Source: Bacteroides neonati (GTDB lineage: Bacteria; Bacteroidota; Bacteroidia; Bacteroidales; Bacteroidaceae). From it: DNA of 64,000 nucleotides. Below the pieces are notes generated by a model, which did no database searches, was not told where the DNA came from, and saw nothing but the letters and a program-made list of their open reading frames with translations. A program made the position numbers and the translations under genes. Within the stretch, counting starts at the first letter, position 1. Every line of letters begins with the position of its first letter. Where the stretch lies: the NCBI RefSeq assembly GCF_000499785.1, contig NZ_HG726019.1, positions 506,645 through 570,644 on the forward strand, written 5' to 3'. Of the stretch, positions 53,644 through 61,813 are shown piece after piece.

Positions 53644-56565
53644 ATGAAAAAACAACTTCGCCTTTCCTATCTGTTGCTATTCTTTCTGATAGCCACAGCA
53701 GTGAGTAGTGCCAGTGCCAAGGAGTACCGCTACGAAACCGTTCCCAATGACCCTCTCAAAGCTCGTATCTACACGCTCGACAATGGGCTCAAAGTGTACA
53801 TGACCGTCAACAAGGAAACACCCCGTATTCAGACATATATCGCCGTAAAGGTAGGGGGAAAGAACGACCCAGCCGAAACAACCGGACTGGCACATTACTT
53901 TGAGCACCTCATGTTTAAAGGAAGCGAGAAGTTCGGCACCCAGAACTATGCTGCCGAGAAACTGCTGCTCGACCAAATCGAACAAAAGTTCGAAACATAC
54001 CGCAAAACAACCGACGAGGCTGCCCGCAAAGCCATCTACCACCAGATAGACAGCCTTTCGTACGAAGCATCGAAGCTCGCCATCCCCAACGAGTATGACA
54101 AGCTGATGGCTGCCATCGGCGCCAACGGTACCAATGCCTACACCTCCTTCGACCAGACGGTTTATGTGGAGGATATCCCTTCGAATCAAATTGATAACTG
54201 GGCGAAGATACAGGCCGACCGATTTGAGAACAACGTAATCCGTGGCTTCCACACCGAACTGGAAACGGTGTACGAAGAGAAAAACATGTCGCTGACCAGA
54301 GACTCGCGCAAGGTGTACGAGACAGTGCTGTCGGCACTCTTCCCACACCACCCGTATGGTACACAAACCGTATTGGGAACACAGGAGCATCTGAAAAACC
54401 CATCGATTACAAACATCAAGAACTACCATCAAACGTGGTACGTACCCAACAATATGGCAATCTGTCTTTCGGGCGATTTCGACCCCGACCAGATGATTGC
54501 TACCATCGACAAGTACTTCGGAGCAATGAAGCCCAACCCCAATCTGCCCAAGCTCCCTGTGAGCAAAGAGAGCGAAATAACCGCACCGGTGGTTCGCGAA
54601 GTGGTAGGTCCCGAGGCCGAGAGTCTCTCGCTCACCTGGAGATTTCCGGAGGCAGCAAGCAAAGACTACGAAACCTTGCAGGTAGTATCGCAAATTCTGT
54701 ACAACGGCAAGGCGGGGCTTATCGACCTGGATCTGAATCAGCAACAGAAGGTGCTGCAAGCCTACGCATACCCCAGTGGCATGAGCGATTATAGCTTCCT
54801 GCTGATGCAAGCCCGCCCCAAGCAAGGGCAAACACTCGACGAGGTCAAAACTCTTCTGCTCGACGAAGTAAAGAAACTGCGCGCAGGCGATTTTGATGAA
54901 AAGATGCTACAAGCCAACATCAACAACTTCAAACTCTACCAGCTTCAGCAGCTCGAAAGTAACAGCGGACGTGCCGATTGGTTTGTAAGCTCTTACATCA
55001 ACGGTACCGATTGGGCCAACGAGGTAACAGGCATCGACCGCATGAGCAAGCTGACGAAAAGCGACATCGTAGCCTTCGCCAATAAATACCTGAAAGACGA
55101 CAACTATGCCGTTGTGTACAAACGACAGGGAAAAGATCCGAACGAAAAGAAGATGGATAAGCCTCAGATAACGCCCATCGTGATGAACCGCGACGCGACC
55201 AGCCCCTTCCTCAAAGAGGTGCAAAGCAGCACCGTGCCGCCCATCGAACCGCAGTTTCTGGACTTCGAGCGCGACCTGAGCCAGCTCAAAACACAATCGG
55301 GTATTCCTGTATTGTACAAACAGAACACGAACAACGACCTCTTTCAGCTGATGTACGTGTTTGATATGGGCAACAACACCGACAAGCTACTGGGCACAGC
55401 CTTCGGCTACCTCGAATATTTGGGCACGTCCGACATGACTCCCGAGCAGGTTAAAAGCGAGTTCTATCGCCTGGCCTGTACGTTCCGCGTGGTTCCCGAT
55501 GCCGAACGTACCTATGTTGTACTATCGGGCTTGAACGAAAACATGCCGGAGGCAATGAAGCTCTTCGAAAAGCTGATGGCGGATGCACAGGTAAACCCGA
55601 AAGCCTATACCGACATGGCAGCCAATATACTGAAAGGACGCAAAGATGCCAAGCTGAACCAACAGCAGAACTTCGGCCGCCTGACAAACTATGCGCTATA
55701 CGGTGCGAAATCGCCTTCGACCAATCTGGTAACCGAAGCGGAGCTGAACAGCCTCGACCCGCAACAGCTGATCGATCGCATTCACGCGCAAAACGGCTAC
55801 AAGCACCGCATCCTTTATTACGGACCAAGCAGCGAGAAAGCGTTGGTCGCTACCATCAACCAGTTGCACCGCACGCCCAAAACGTTGAAAGAGATACCCG
55901 CAGGTACCAACTTCCCTTACCTGAAAACGCCTACCACAAAGGTGCTGATAGCTCCCTACGAGGCCAAACAGATCTATATGTCGCAAGTATCGAACAGAGA
56001 CGACCGGTTTGACGCCAACATAGAACCGATGCGACAGATGTACAACGAATACTTCGGTGGTTCGATGAACTCGATCGTGTTTCAGGAGATGCGCGAAAGC
56101 AGGGGCTTGGCCTATTCGGCTTGGGCTTCTTTGCAAGGACCGCGCAAGTTGAAATACCCCTACGTAGTGCGCACCATGATCGCTACACAGAACGACAAGA
56201 TGCTCGATGCCATAACGGTATTCAATGATATCATCAACAACATGCCCGAATCGGAAGTAGCCTTCAAGCTCGCCAAAGAGGGACTTATCACCCGCCTACG
56301 CACCGACCGCATTACGAAATCGGATATCATCTGGGCATACATCAATGCGCAAGATCTCGGGCAGAATGTAGACAGCCGCATCAAACTGTACAAAGATGCA
56401 CAGAGCATGACGCTCAACGACGTGATTGCCTTCCAGAAGAAGTGGGTGAAAGATCGTACCTATACCTATTGCATCTTAGGCGATAAGAAAGAGTTGGATA
56501 TGGAGAAACTCAAAGCAGTAGGCCCCATTGAAGAGTTGACGCAAGAAGAGATATTCGGTTACTAA
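53644..56565 (+). CDS. M16-family zinc metallopeptidase
   Basis: The 973-aa protein has a signal peptide (about residues 1-25) and two halves of the insulinase/pitrilysin fold. The zinc motif HYFEH is at 84-88, and the third Glu ligand lies in the HTELETVYEEKN stretch at about 203-214. The second half, with YEYFGGSMNSIVFQEMRESRGLAYS-like sequence, lacks HxxEH and should be the inactive partner. It likely cleaves peptides in the periplasm. Expression may be tied to prfB by overlapping promoters. Confidence 0.93.
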   Translation: MKKQLRLSYLLLFFLIATAVSSASAKEYRYETVPNDPLKARIYTLDNGLKVYMTVNKETPRIQTYIAVKVGGKNDPAETTGLAHYFEHLMFKGSEKFGTQNYAAEKLLLDQIEQKFETYRKTTDEAARKAIYHQIDSLSYEASKLAIPNEYDKLMAAIGANGTNAYTSFDQTVYVEDIPSNQIDNWAKIQADRFENNVIRGFHTELETVYEEKNMSLTRDSRKVYETVLSALFPHHPYGTQTVLGTQEHLKNPSITNIKNYHQTWYVPNNMAICLSGDFDPDQMIATIDKYFGAMKPNPNLPKLPVSKESEITAPVVREVVGPEAESLSLTWRFPEAASKDYETLQVVSQILYNGKAGLIDLDLNQQQKVLQAYAYPSGMSDYSFLLMQARPKQGQTLDEVKTLLLDEVKKLRAGDFDEKMLQANINNFKLYQLQQLESNSGRADWFVSSYINGTDWANEVTGIDRMSKLTKSDIVAFANKYLKDDNYAVVYKRQGKDPNEKKMDKPQITPIVMNRDATSPFLKEVQSSTVPPIEPQFLDFERDLSQLKTQSGIPVLYKQNTNNDLFQLMYVFDMGNNTDKLLGTAFGYLEYLGTSDMTPEQVKSEFYRLACTFRVVPDAERTYVVLSGLNENMPEAMKLFEKLMADAQVNPKAYTDMAANILKGRKDAKLNQQQNFGRLTNYALYGAKSPSTNLVTEAELNSLDPQQLIDRIHAQNGYKHRILYYGPSSEKALVATINQLHRTPKTLKEIPAGTNFPYLKTPTTKVLIAPYEAKQIYMSQVSNRDDRFDANIEPMRQMYNEYFGGSMNSIVFQEMRESRGLAYSAWASLQGPRKLKYPYVVRTMIATQNDKMLDAITVFNDIINNMPESEVAFKLAKEGLITRLRTDRITKSDIIWAYINAQDLGQNVDSRIKLYKDAQSMTLNDVIAFQKKWVKDRTYTYCILGDKKELDMEKLKAVGPIEELTQEEIFGY

Positions 56566-56582
56566 CCGAATGGACTGTATAT

Positions 56583-56622
56583 AAAGAAAGCTGCACCGAT
56601 TCTTGTCGGTGCAGCTTTCTTT
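56583..56622. terminator. Bidirectional terminator between convergent genes
   Basis: Perfect 17-bp arms AAAGAAAGCTGCACCGA (56583-56599) and TCGGTGCAGCTTTCTTT (56606-56622) serve the M16 gene on the plus strand and the acyl-CoA ligase gene on the minus strand. Confidence 0.88.
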
Positions 56623-56643
56623 ATATATAGGTATGCGAAGGTG

Positions 56644-58458
56644 TTACTCTTCGTACATCTTATCAATTTGTGCTTTGTAGTTTTGTGCCACTACCGCGCG
56701 ACGGATCTTCAAGGTATTCGTCAACTCCTCCTTCTCCATGCTGAACGGTTCGGGCAGCAACGTGAAGCGTTTAATCTGCTCGTAGTTAGCAAACTGTTGT
56801 TGCAGCGTATCGATACGGGCACGGAAAAGAGCAATCACCTTGGGGTGGCGCAACAACTCTTCCATATCTTTGTATTCAATCCCTTTCTCCTGTGCATACT
56901 CCTTGACGAAACCGTAAACGGGAACAATCAGTGCCGAAACGAACTTACGCTGATCGGCAATAATCGCAATCTGGTCGATGTAGCGATCGACCACCAACTT
57001 AGTTTCAAGAGCTTGCGGAGCGATGTACTTTCCGTTAGAGGTTTTGAAGAGGTCTTTGATACGCTCGGTCAGATACAACTGTCCGTTCATAAAATACCCG
57101 GCATCGCCCGTGTGGAACCATCCGTCGGCATCGATAGCCGCCGCCGTAGCTTCGGCCTTTTTATAGTAACCCTTGGTGATGGTTTTTCCGCGAAGCAGAA
57201 TCTCATTCTCGTCGCCAATCTTCACCTCTATATCGGGCATCACCTGTCCTACAGAACCGATGTCGTATCCCGTCTTCGAGGTACATGATACGGTAGCGGT
57301 CGATTCGGTCAACCCATAGCCCGTAAGCATATCAATGCCCACCGAGTGTACAAATTCGCAGATTTGATCGGGCACAGCAGCACCTGCCGTGGGGAAGAAG
57401 TTACCATTCTCTATACCGATGGTCTTCTTCAGCAACGTATAGATGGTTTTATCGTAAAACTTATACTTCAACTGATTCATCAACGGAGGCGTTTTGCCTT
57501 GACGCAGGTAGTCGATGTTGTGTATCTTACCCACCTTGATGGCATCGAGCATCAACGCTTTCTTGACTCCGGTGGTCGAGGCGATCTTCTCCTGTACGCC
57601 GGCATACACCTTCTCCCAGAAACGGGGCACGCTGCACATGAGCGTGGGGCGAATCTCTTTGATCGTCATCTGAATATCGGCGGGACGAAGGTTGATGCAG
57701 CTCTGCACCCCTTTGTGCACGCAGTAATAAGCCCATGTTTTCTCGAACACGTGCGTCAGCGGCAGGAAGTTCATCGAAACATCCTGATCGGTCATATCCG
57801 TCAGACGAATGTCGTGAATGCGGAATGCCTCCATATAGCAAGAGTGATGCAACATCACTCCCTTGGGCTCGCCGGTAGTGCCCGAGGTGTAGAGAATATT
57901 GGCCAGATCGTCTTCAGTGGCAGCCTGCGAGCGAGCCTCGACTACGTCGTTGTGCGACAAGTCCGCCCCCATTGCCAAAAGTTCATCGAAGTAGATCGAC
58001 GATGTATCGCGTGGGTCTTTCACCACGGAGCGATCAAAAATAATCAGTTGTTTCAACGATTCGCAGAAGCCAAATACGCTGAAAGCAGCATCGTACTGAA
58101 ACTGCTCGCCTACAAAAAGGAAGCGGATTTGTGCATCGTTAATGATATAGCGTGCCTGTGCCGAAGAGCTGGTAGCGTAGAGCGGAACGGTTACTGCGCG
58201 GTTGGCAAACCCTGCCAGGTCTACAAAAAGACATTCGGGCTTGTTTTGCGAGAACGTTCCCATGTTCTCCTGTTCCTGCACCCCCAGTGCCACCAAGGCA
58301 TTGGCTGCCTGGCGAACGGTTTGCGAGAACTGATTCCAAGTGATCGGAATCCATTGTGAAGTCTGATAATCACGGTATTTCAGTGCTATCTTATTGCCAT
58401 ACTTTTCGGCCTGACGATGTACCAGGACAGATAAATGATGATAAGTCATATCTTTCAT
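56644..58458 (-). CDS. Long-chain acyl-CoA synthetase (AMP-binding)
   Basis: The 604-aa enzyme activates fatty acids with ATP and CoA. The AMP-binding P-loop YTSGTTGEPKG is at about 190-200, the A5 motif GYGLTESTATVS and the A8 hinge GDAGYFMNGQLYLTERIKDLFKTSNGKYIAP are clear, and the C-terminal domain is complete. It resembles the FadD15-type ligases. The start is the ATG at 58458, and a TACCTTTG box on the minus strand (58476-58483) lies just upstream. Confidence 0.92.
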   Translation of the reverse strand: MKDMTYHHLSVLVHRQAEKYGNKIALKYRDYQTSQWIPITWNQFSQTVRQAANALVALGVQEQENMGTFSQNKPECLFVDLAGFANRAVTVPLYATSSSAQARYIINDAQIRFLFVGEQFQYDAAFSVFGFCESLKQLIIFDRSVVKDPRDTSSIYFDELLAMGADLSHNDVVEARSQAATEDDLANILYTSGTTGEPKGVMLHHSCYMEAFRIHDIRLTDMTDQDVSMNFLPLTHVFEKTWAYYCVHKGVQSCINLRPADIQMTIKEIRPTLMCSVPRFWEKVYAGVQEKIASTTGVKKALMLDAIKVGKIHNIDYLRQGKTPPLMNQLKYKFYDKTIYTLLKKTIGIENGNFFPTAGAAVPDQICEFVHSVGIDMLTGYGLTESTATVSCTSKTGYDIGSVGQVMPDIEVKIGDENEILLRGKTITKGYYKKAEATAAAIDADGWFHTGDAGYFMNGQLYLTERIKDLFKTSNGKYIAPQALETKLVVDRYIDQIAIIADQRKFVSALIVPVYGFVKEYAQEKGIEYKDMEELLRHPKVIALFRARIDTLQQQFANYEQIKRFTLLPEPFSMEKEELTNTLKIRRAVVAQNYKAQIDKMYEE

Positions 58459-58475
58459 TGTTAGTTATTCTTCGA

Positions 58476-58483
58476 CAAAGGTA
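58476..58483 (-). promoter_or_regulatory. -7 box of the acyl-CoA synthetase gene
   Basis: The complement reads TACCTTTG, a full match to TAnnTTTG, 18 bp before the ATG. With such a short distance the 5' leader is only a few nucleotides long. Confidence 0.55.
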
Positions 58484-58606
58484 TCGTTTAATTTGGAATT
58501 ATCGAGCCTGTTTTATGAATTATTTTATCATACACAGTCAAGCATTTAGCTATGTACACGTTAGCATTTAGTTGCCGAACGAACTGAAAGAATCAACTAT
58601 TATTTG

Positions 58607-58614
58607 TATCTTTG
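58607..58614 (+). promoter_or_regulatory. -7 box of the M20 hydrolase gene
   Basis: TATCTTTG lies 27 bp before the ATG at 58641. It supports this start over an upstream one at 58572. The -33 box is unclear. Confidence 0.55.
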
Positions 58615-58640
58615 CATACATTCAAAGCAACCACAGAGAT

Positions 58641-59702
58641 ATGATAAACGAAATACACTCATCCGAAGCAGTCGGCCTACTAAAGTCGCTCATCAGCATC
58701 CCCTCGCTCAGCCGCGAAGAGGGACAGGCGGCCGACTATCTACAACAGTATATCGAGGCCGAAGGTATGCAAACGGGGCGCAAAGGCAACAATGTATGGT
58801 GTCTGAGCCCGATGTTCGACCTCAAGAAACCAACCATCCTGCTCAACTCGCACATCGACACGGTGAAGCCCGTTAATGGTTGGAGAAAGGATCCATTCAC
58901 TCCCCGCGAAGAGAACGGAAAGCTCTATGGCCTCGGCAGCAACGACGCTGGAGCCAGTCTGGTAACACTCCTACAGGTGTTCCTGCAACTATGCAGAACG
59001 GAGCAGGAATACAATCTCATTTACCTCGCTTCGTGCGAAGAAGAGGTATCGGGCAAGGATGGAATCGAGAGCGTACTGCCCGGACTGCCCCCCATAGCCT
59101 TTGCCATAGTGGGCGAACCCACGGAGATGCAACCCGCCATTGCCGAAAAAGGACTGATGGTACTCGACGTAACAGCCACCGGACGCGCCGGACATGCCGC
59201 CCGCGAAGAGGGCGACAATGCCATCTACAAGGTGCTCAACGACATGGCTTGGTTCCGCGATTACCGCTTCCCGAACGTATCGCCGCTACTGGGGCCGGTC
59301 AAGATGAGTGTAACGATGGTTAATGCAGGCACGCAGCACAATGTAGTGCCCGACCGATGCACCTTCGTGGTCGATATCCGCAGCAACGAATTGTACAGTA
59401 ACGAGGAGATATTTGCCGAGGTGCAGAAAAACCTGACCTGCAAGGCCGAAGCCCGTTCGTTCCGACTCAATTCGTCGAGAGTCGACGAGAAGCATCCGTT
59501 TGTGCTACGCGCCATTGCTGCCGGACGGGTACCGTACGGCTCCCCCACCCTGTCGGATCAGGCATTGATGCCTTTCCCATCGGTCAAGATGGGACCCGGA
59601 CGCTCCTCGCGCTCGCATACGGCCGATGAGTACATCATGATCAGAGAGATCGAAGAGGCCTTGCAACTCTACCTAAAACTGCTCGACGGACTGAGGTTAT
59701 AA
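58641..59702 (+). CDS. M20-family metallo-hydrolase (ArgE/DapE-like)
   Basis: The 353-aa enzyme has the M20 metal motifs NSHIDTVKP (first His and Asp), GLGSNDAGAS (bridging Asp), ASCEEEVSGKDG (catalytic Glu and metal Glu) and VGEPTE, followed by the lid domain AEKGLMVLDVTATGRAGHAA. It likely deacylates an N-acyl amino acid such as N-acetyl- or N-succinyl-ornithine/citrulline in arginine synthesis, as in other Bacteroides. DapE activity is an alternative. The ATG at 58641 follows a TATCTTTG box; the longer frame from 58572 is unlikely. Confidence 0.85.
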   Translation: MINEIHSSEAVGLLKSLISIPSLSREEGQAADYLQQYIEAEGMQTGRKGNNVWCLSPMFDLKKPTILLNSHIDTVKPVNGWRKDPFTPREENGKLYGLGSNDAGASLVTLLQVFLQLCRTEQEYNLIYLASCEEEVSGKDGIESVLPGLPPIAFAIVGEPTEMQPAIAEKGLMVLDVTATGRAGHAAREEGDNAIYKVLNDMAWFRDYRFPNVSPLLGPVKMSVTMVNAGTQHNVVPDRCTFVVDIRSNELYSNEEIFAEVQKNLTCKAEARSFRLNSSRVDEKHPFVLRAIAAGRVPYGSPTLSDQALMPFPSVKMGPGRSSRSHTADEYIMIREIEEALQLYLKLLDGLRL

Positions 59703-59724
59703 TCCGCCGCCGGCAACGGGAAAG

Positions 59725-59775
59725 AACCAATAAGGGGAGAAAGCGTAGGCTTTCTCCCCTTATTGGTTTCCATCG
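59725..59775. terminator. Bidirectional terminator between M20 hydrolase and envC
   Basis: Perfect 20-bp arms (59725-59744 and 59749-59768; AACCAATAAGG...CCTTATTGGTT) around GTAG. It ends the plus-strand M20 gene and the minus-strand envC cluster. Confidence 0.88.
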
Positions 59776-59785
59776 CGCATGAGAA

Positions 59786-59885
59786 CGACAGCAACAGTGC
59801 AACATAGGTGCAGTAATAGTGCACCGCAAGTGCAGCAATAATGCAACGTGGTTGCAGTAGCAATGCAAGGCGAGTGCAGTAACCG
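59786..59885. repeat. Degenerate 22-bp-period intergenic array (array C)
   Basis: Four units start at 59786, 59808, 59830 and 59852, and a partial unit at 59874. Most share the core TGCAGYAAYARTGCA and the period is exactly 22 bp. TGCA at unit positions 2-5 and 13-16 can form a hairpin, and the outer pair changes from G-C in unit 2 to T-A in unit 4, a compensatory change. It lies directly after the envC stop, within its 3' untranslated region, before the shared terminator. Confidence 0.65.
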
Positions 59886-59894
59886 TTACTCCCC

Positions 59895-61247
59895 CTATCG
59901 GTTCAGCCACGGTTCGGGATTCAGCTTCTCTTTCTCGCGTCGCAACTGGAAGTGGAGCACGGTGCGCCCATTATCGCTTCCATCGGAGAATATCTGCCCG
60001 ATGGTTTGCTTGGTACTCACCGTATCGCCCGACTTGACGGAGGCGGAAGAGAGGTTGCAATAGACCGAAATGTAGTTTCCATGACGAATCAGGATGTTGA
60101 ACAAGCCATTGAGCTGGAACACCGCTGCCACCTTGCCATCGAATATGGCGCGCGCCTGCGCACCGGGCTTGCCTTGAATGTCGATTCCTTTGTTGTCGAG
60201 CTTCACGTTGCGAAGCCCTTCGACAGCATATTCGCCGTAGTGACTGGTGATGATGTAAGCCCCCGAGATAGGTACCGGGAGACGCCCCCGGTTGTTGACA
60301 AAGTTGCCGGACAGCTCACGGTCGGCCTTGCTCATGGAGTACGATTCGAGCGGTTCGGCCTTGCGGCGTGAAGTCGAAGCGGCATCCGATGCATCGTCAC
60401 TGCCACGCTTACCGCTCTCCTTGGACTGCGAACGAGTACCTCCTTCGGCCTTTTTACGGGCTTCGGCTTCGCGACGGGCAGCCTGACGAGCCTCCTCTTC
60501 GGCACGCTTGCGGGCACGCTCTATCTCCTCGGCTATCAGCTTATCGATCCGGGCATTGAGTTGATTGGCTTCGCGGCGTTTTTTGCTGATCTCCTGTTGC
60601 AGCCCTTTCTGCATTTTTTGCAGGTTGGCCACCATGGTGCGCTTACTCTTCTCCTGAAGCTCCAGCTTAACCTTTTCGTTTTCGCGCTCTTTGAGCAACG
60701 ACACCTTGGCGGCTTTTACTTGTTGAAGTTCTTTCTTTTTGAGGGTAACCTGTTCCTGCTTTTTCAAGATCTCTTCGCCTTGAATACGCTGATAGGTGGC
60801 ATACTCGCGCACGTAGCGCAACCGACGATAGGTTTGGCTGAGGCTTTTGGCGGAGAAGATAAACATGAGTTTCTCTTCGATGGATTTATTCTTGTAGAGG
60901 TACTGCACGGACGACTCGTATTTCTTCTTCTTGTCGCGCAGGTCGCGTCGCAGCTTGCCGAGCTGGCGTTCGAGGTTGTTCAGTTCGCGGTCTATCGATT
61001 CCACATCGTTGTTCATGGTCGCAATGTAGCGTTTACGCTCCTCGATTTGCCCGGTGAGGGCTGCCAGACTGTTGAGTTGACTACCCACATCTTTCTTTGT
61101 GTTTTTCAACAACGACTCCGTCTCGGCTATCTGCTGTTGCAGCGAGCCGCGTTTGCTTTCAAGCTCTTTAATCAGTTTGTTCGATTGAGCCAAAAGCGGA
61201 ACGGTGAGACAGAGAGCGGAGACGATCCACACTAACAGGCGTTTCAT
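59895..61247 (-). CDS. envC: EnvC-like murein hydrolase activator (degenerate LytM)
   Basis: The 450-aa protein has a signal peptide (ends LLAQ), a long coiled-coil (about residues 22-260), a Lys/Ala/Glu-rich linker, and a C-terminal M23/LytM domain. The LytM active-site pattern is broken: the first metal His is replaced (DNKGIDIQ instead of HxGID) and the final HxH reads VLH. This is the state of EnvC and NlpD, which activate cell-division amidases and do not cut peptidoglycan themselves. The gene overlaps the DUF4292 gene by 4 bp and belongs to a four-gene minus-strand cluster. Confidence 0.9.
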   Translation of the reverse strand: MKRLLVWIVSALCLTVPLLAQSNKLIKELESKRGSLQQQIAETESLLKNTKKDVGSQLNSLAALTGQIEERKRYIATMNNDVESIDRELNNLERQLGKLRRDLRDKKKKYESSVQYLYKNKSIEEKLMFIFSAKSLSQTYRRLRYVREYATYQRIQGEEILKKQEQVTLKKKELQQVKAAKVSLLKERENEKVKLELQEKSKRTMVANLQKMQKGLQQEISKKRREANQLNARIDKLIAEEIERARKRAEEEARQAARREAEARKKAEGGTRSQSKESGKRGSDDASDAASTSRRKAEPLESYSMSKADRELSGNFVNNRGRLPVPISGAYIITSHYGEYAVEGLRNVKLDNKGIDIQGKPGAQARAIFDGKVAAVFQLNGLFNILIRHGNYISVYCNLSSASVKSGDTVSTKQTIGQIFSDGSDNGRTVLHFQLRREKEKLNPEPWLNR

Positions 61248-61813
61248 AATTCGGATAACATTTTTAATAATACGGGCAAGGGCACTTGGGTATACTTATC
61301 GGAAACTTCACTGCCGTTGAGCACAAAAGGCTCGGTCGAGAAGTCGTACAGCTTGACCCGTGTATTTTCCAACAGCGGAATACCCAACTCCTTACCGCTC
61401 ATATCGGCCCGTCCATTGGGCAGTGAGGCGGCAAACAATAGTTTCTCCAAGGCGGCATAGTTGGCATCGCGCGGCAAAATCTCTTCCAACTCTCTGCGCG
61501 AAGCCCGTACATAGCGTTTGTTCATGCGGTCGATCAGCAAAACATCATCGGGCGTGATCTCTATGCGGGCTATTTCGCTACGGATAATCGGCATGAGAAC
61601 GGATATCTGCACACGCTCTCCCTCCTTGAGTTTCATCGTTCCTCCCGCTGTCATGCTTCCGCCGCCACCGGGTATGGTTACTTGTAGTTTGGACGAAAGA
61701 TAGCGTGTCTCTTTGAGTGAGGGCTTTGTGAGTGCGGTGCGAGAGCTTTTACAAGCGGCAAGCAGCAACACAAGCAGGCATACGCAACCTATGGTTCGGA
61801 TTAGTTTCTTCAT
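61244..61813 (-). CDS. DUF4292 lipoprotein
   Basis: The 189-aa lipoprotein (LLLAAC, Cys21) has the LolA/LolB-like beta pattern of DUF4292: KLQVTIPGGGGSMTAGGTMKLKEGERVQIS, then a middle ITPDDVLLIDRMNKRYV. A role in handling lipids or lipoproteins in the envelope fits its fold class but is an inference. The frame opens further upstream to 61891, but Cys21 fixes the start at 61813, overlapping the TPR gene by 4 bp. Confidence 0.85.
   Translation of the reverse strand: MKKLIRTIGCVCLLVLLLAACKSSRTALTKPSLKETRYLSSKLQVTIPGGGGSMTAGGTMKLKEGERVQISVLMPIIRSEIARIEITPDDVLLIDRMNKRYVRASRRELEEILPRDANYAALEKLLFAASLPNGRADMSGKELGIPLLENTRVKLYDFSTEPFVLNGSEVSDKYTQVPLPVLLKMLSEL

Noticed and set aside
53677..54831. 384-aa minus-strand open frame inside the M16 peptidase gene
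   Set aside because: Antisense shadow of a clear M16 coding region with HYFEH; no independent motif or promoter.
57346..58359. 337-aa plus-strand frame inside the acyl-CoA synthetase gene
   Set aside because: Shadow of the AMP-binding enzyme on the other strand.
59786..59885. Short regular repeats as a CRISPR array
   Set aside because: The 22-bp units are contiguous with no unique spacers and no cas genes occur in the window.
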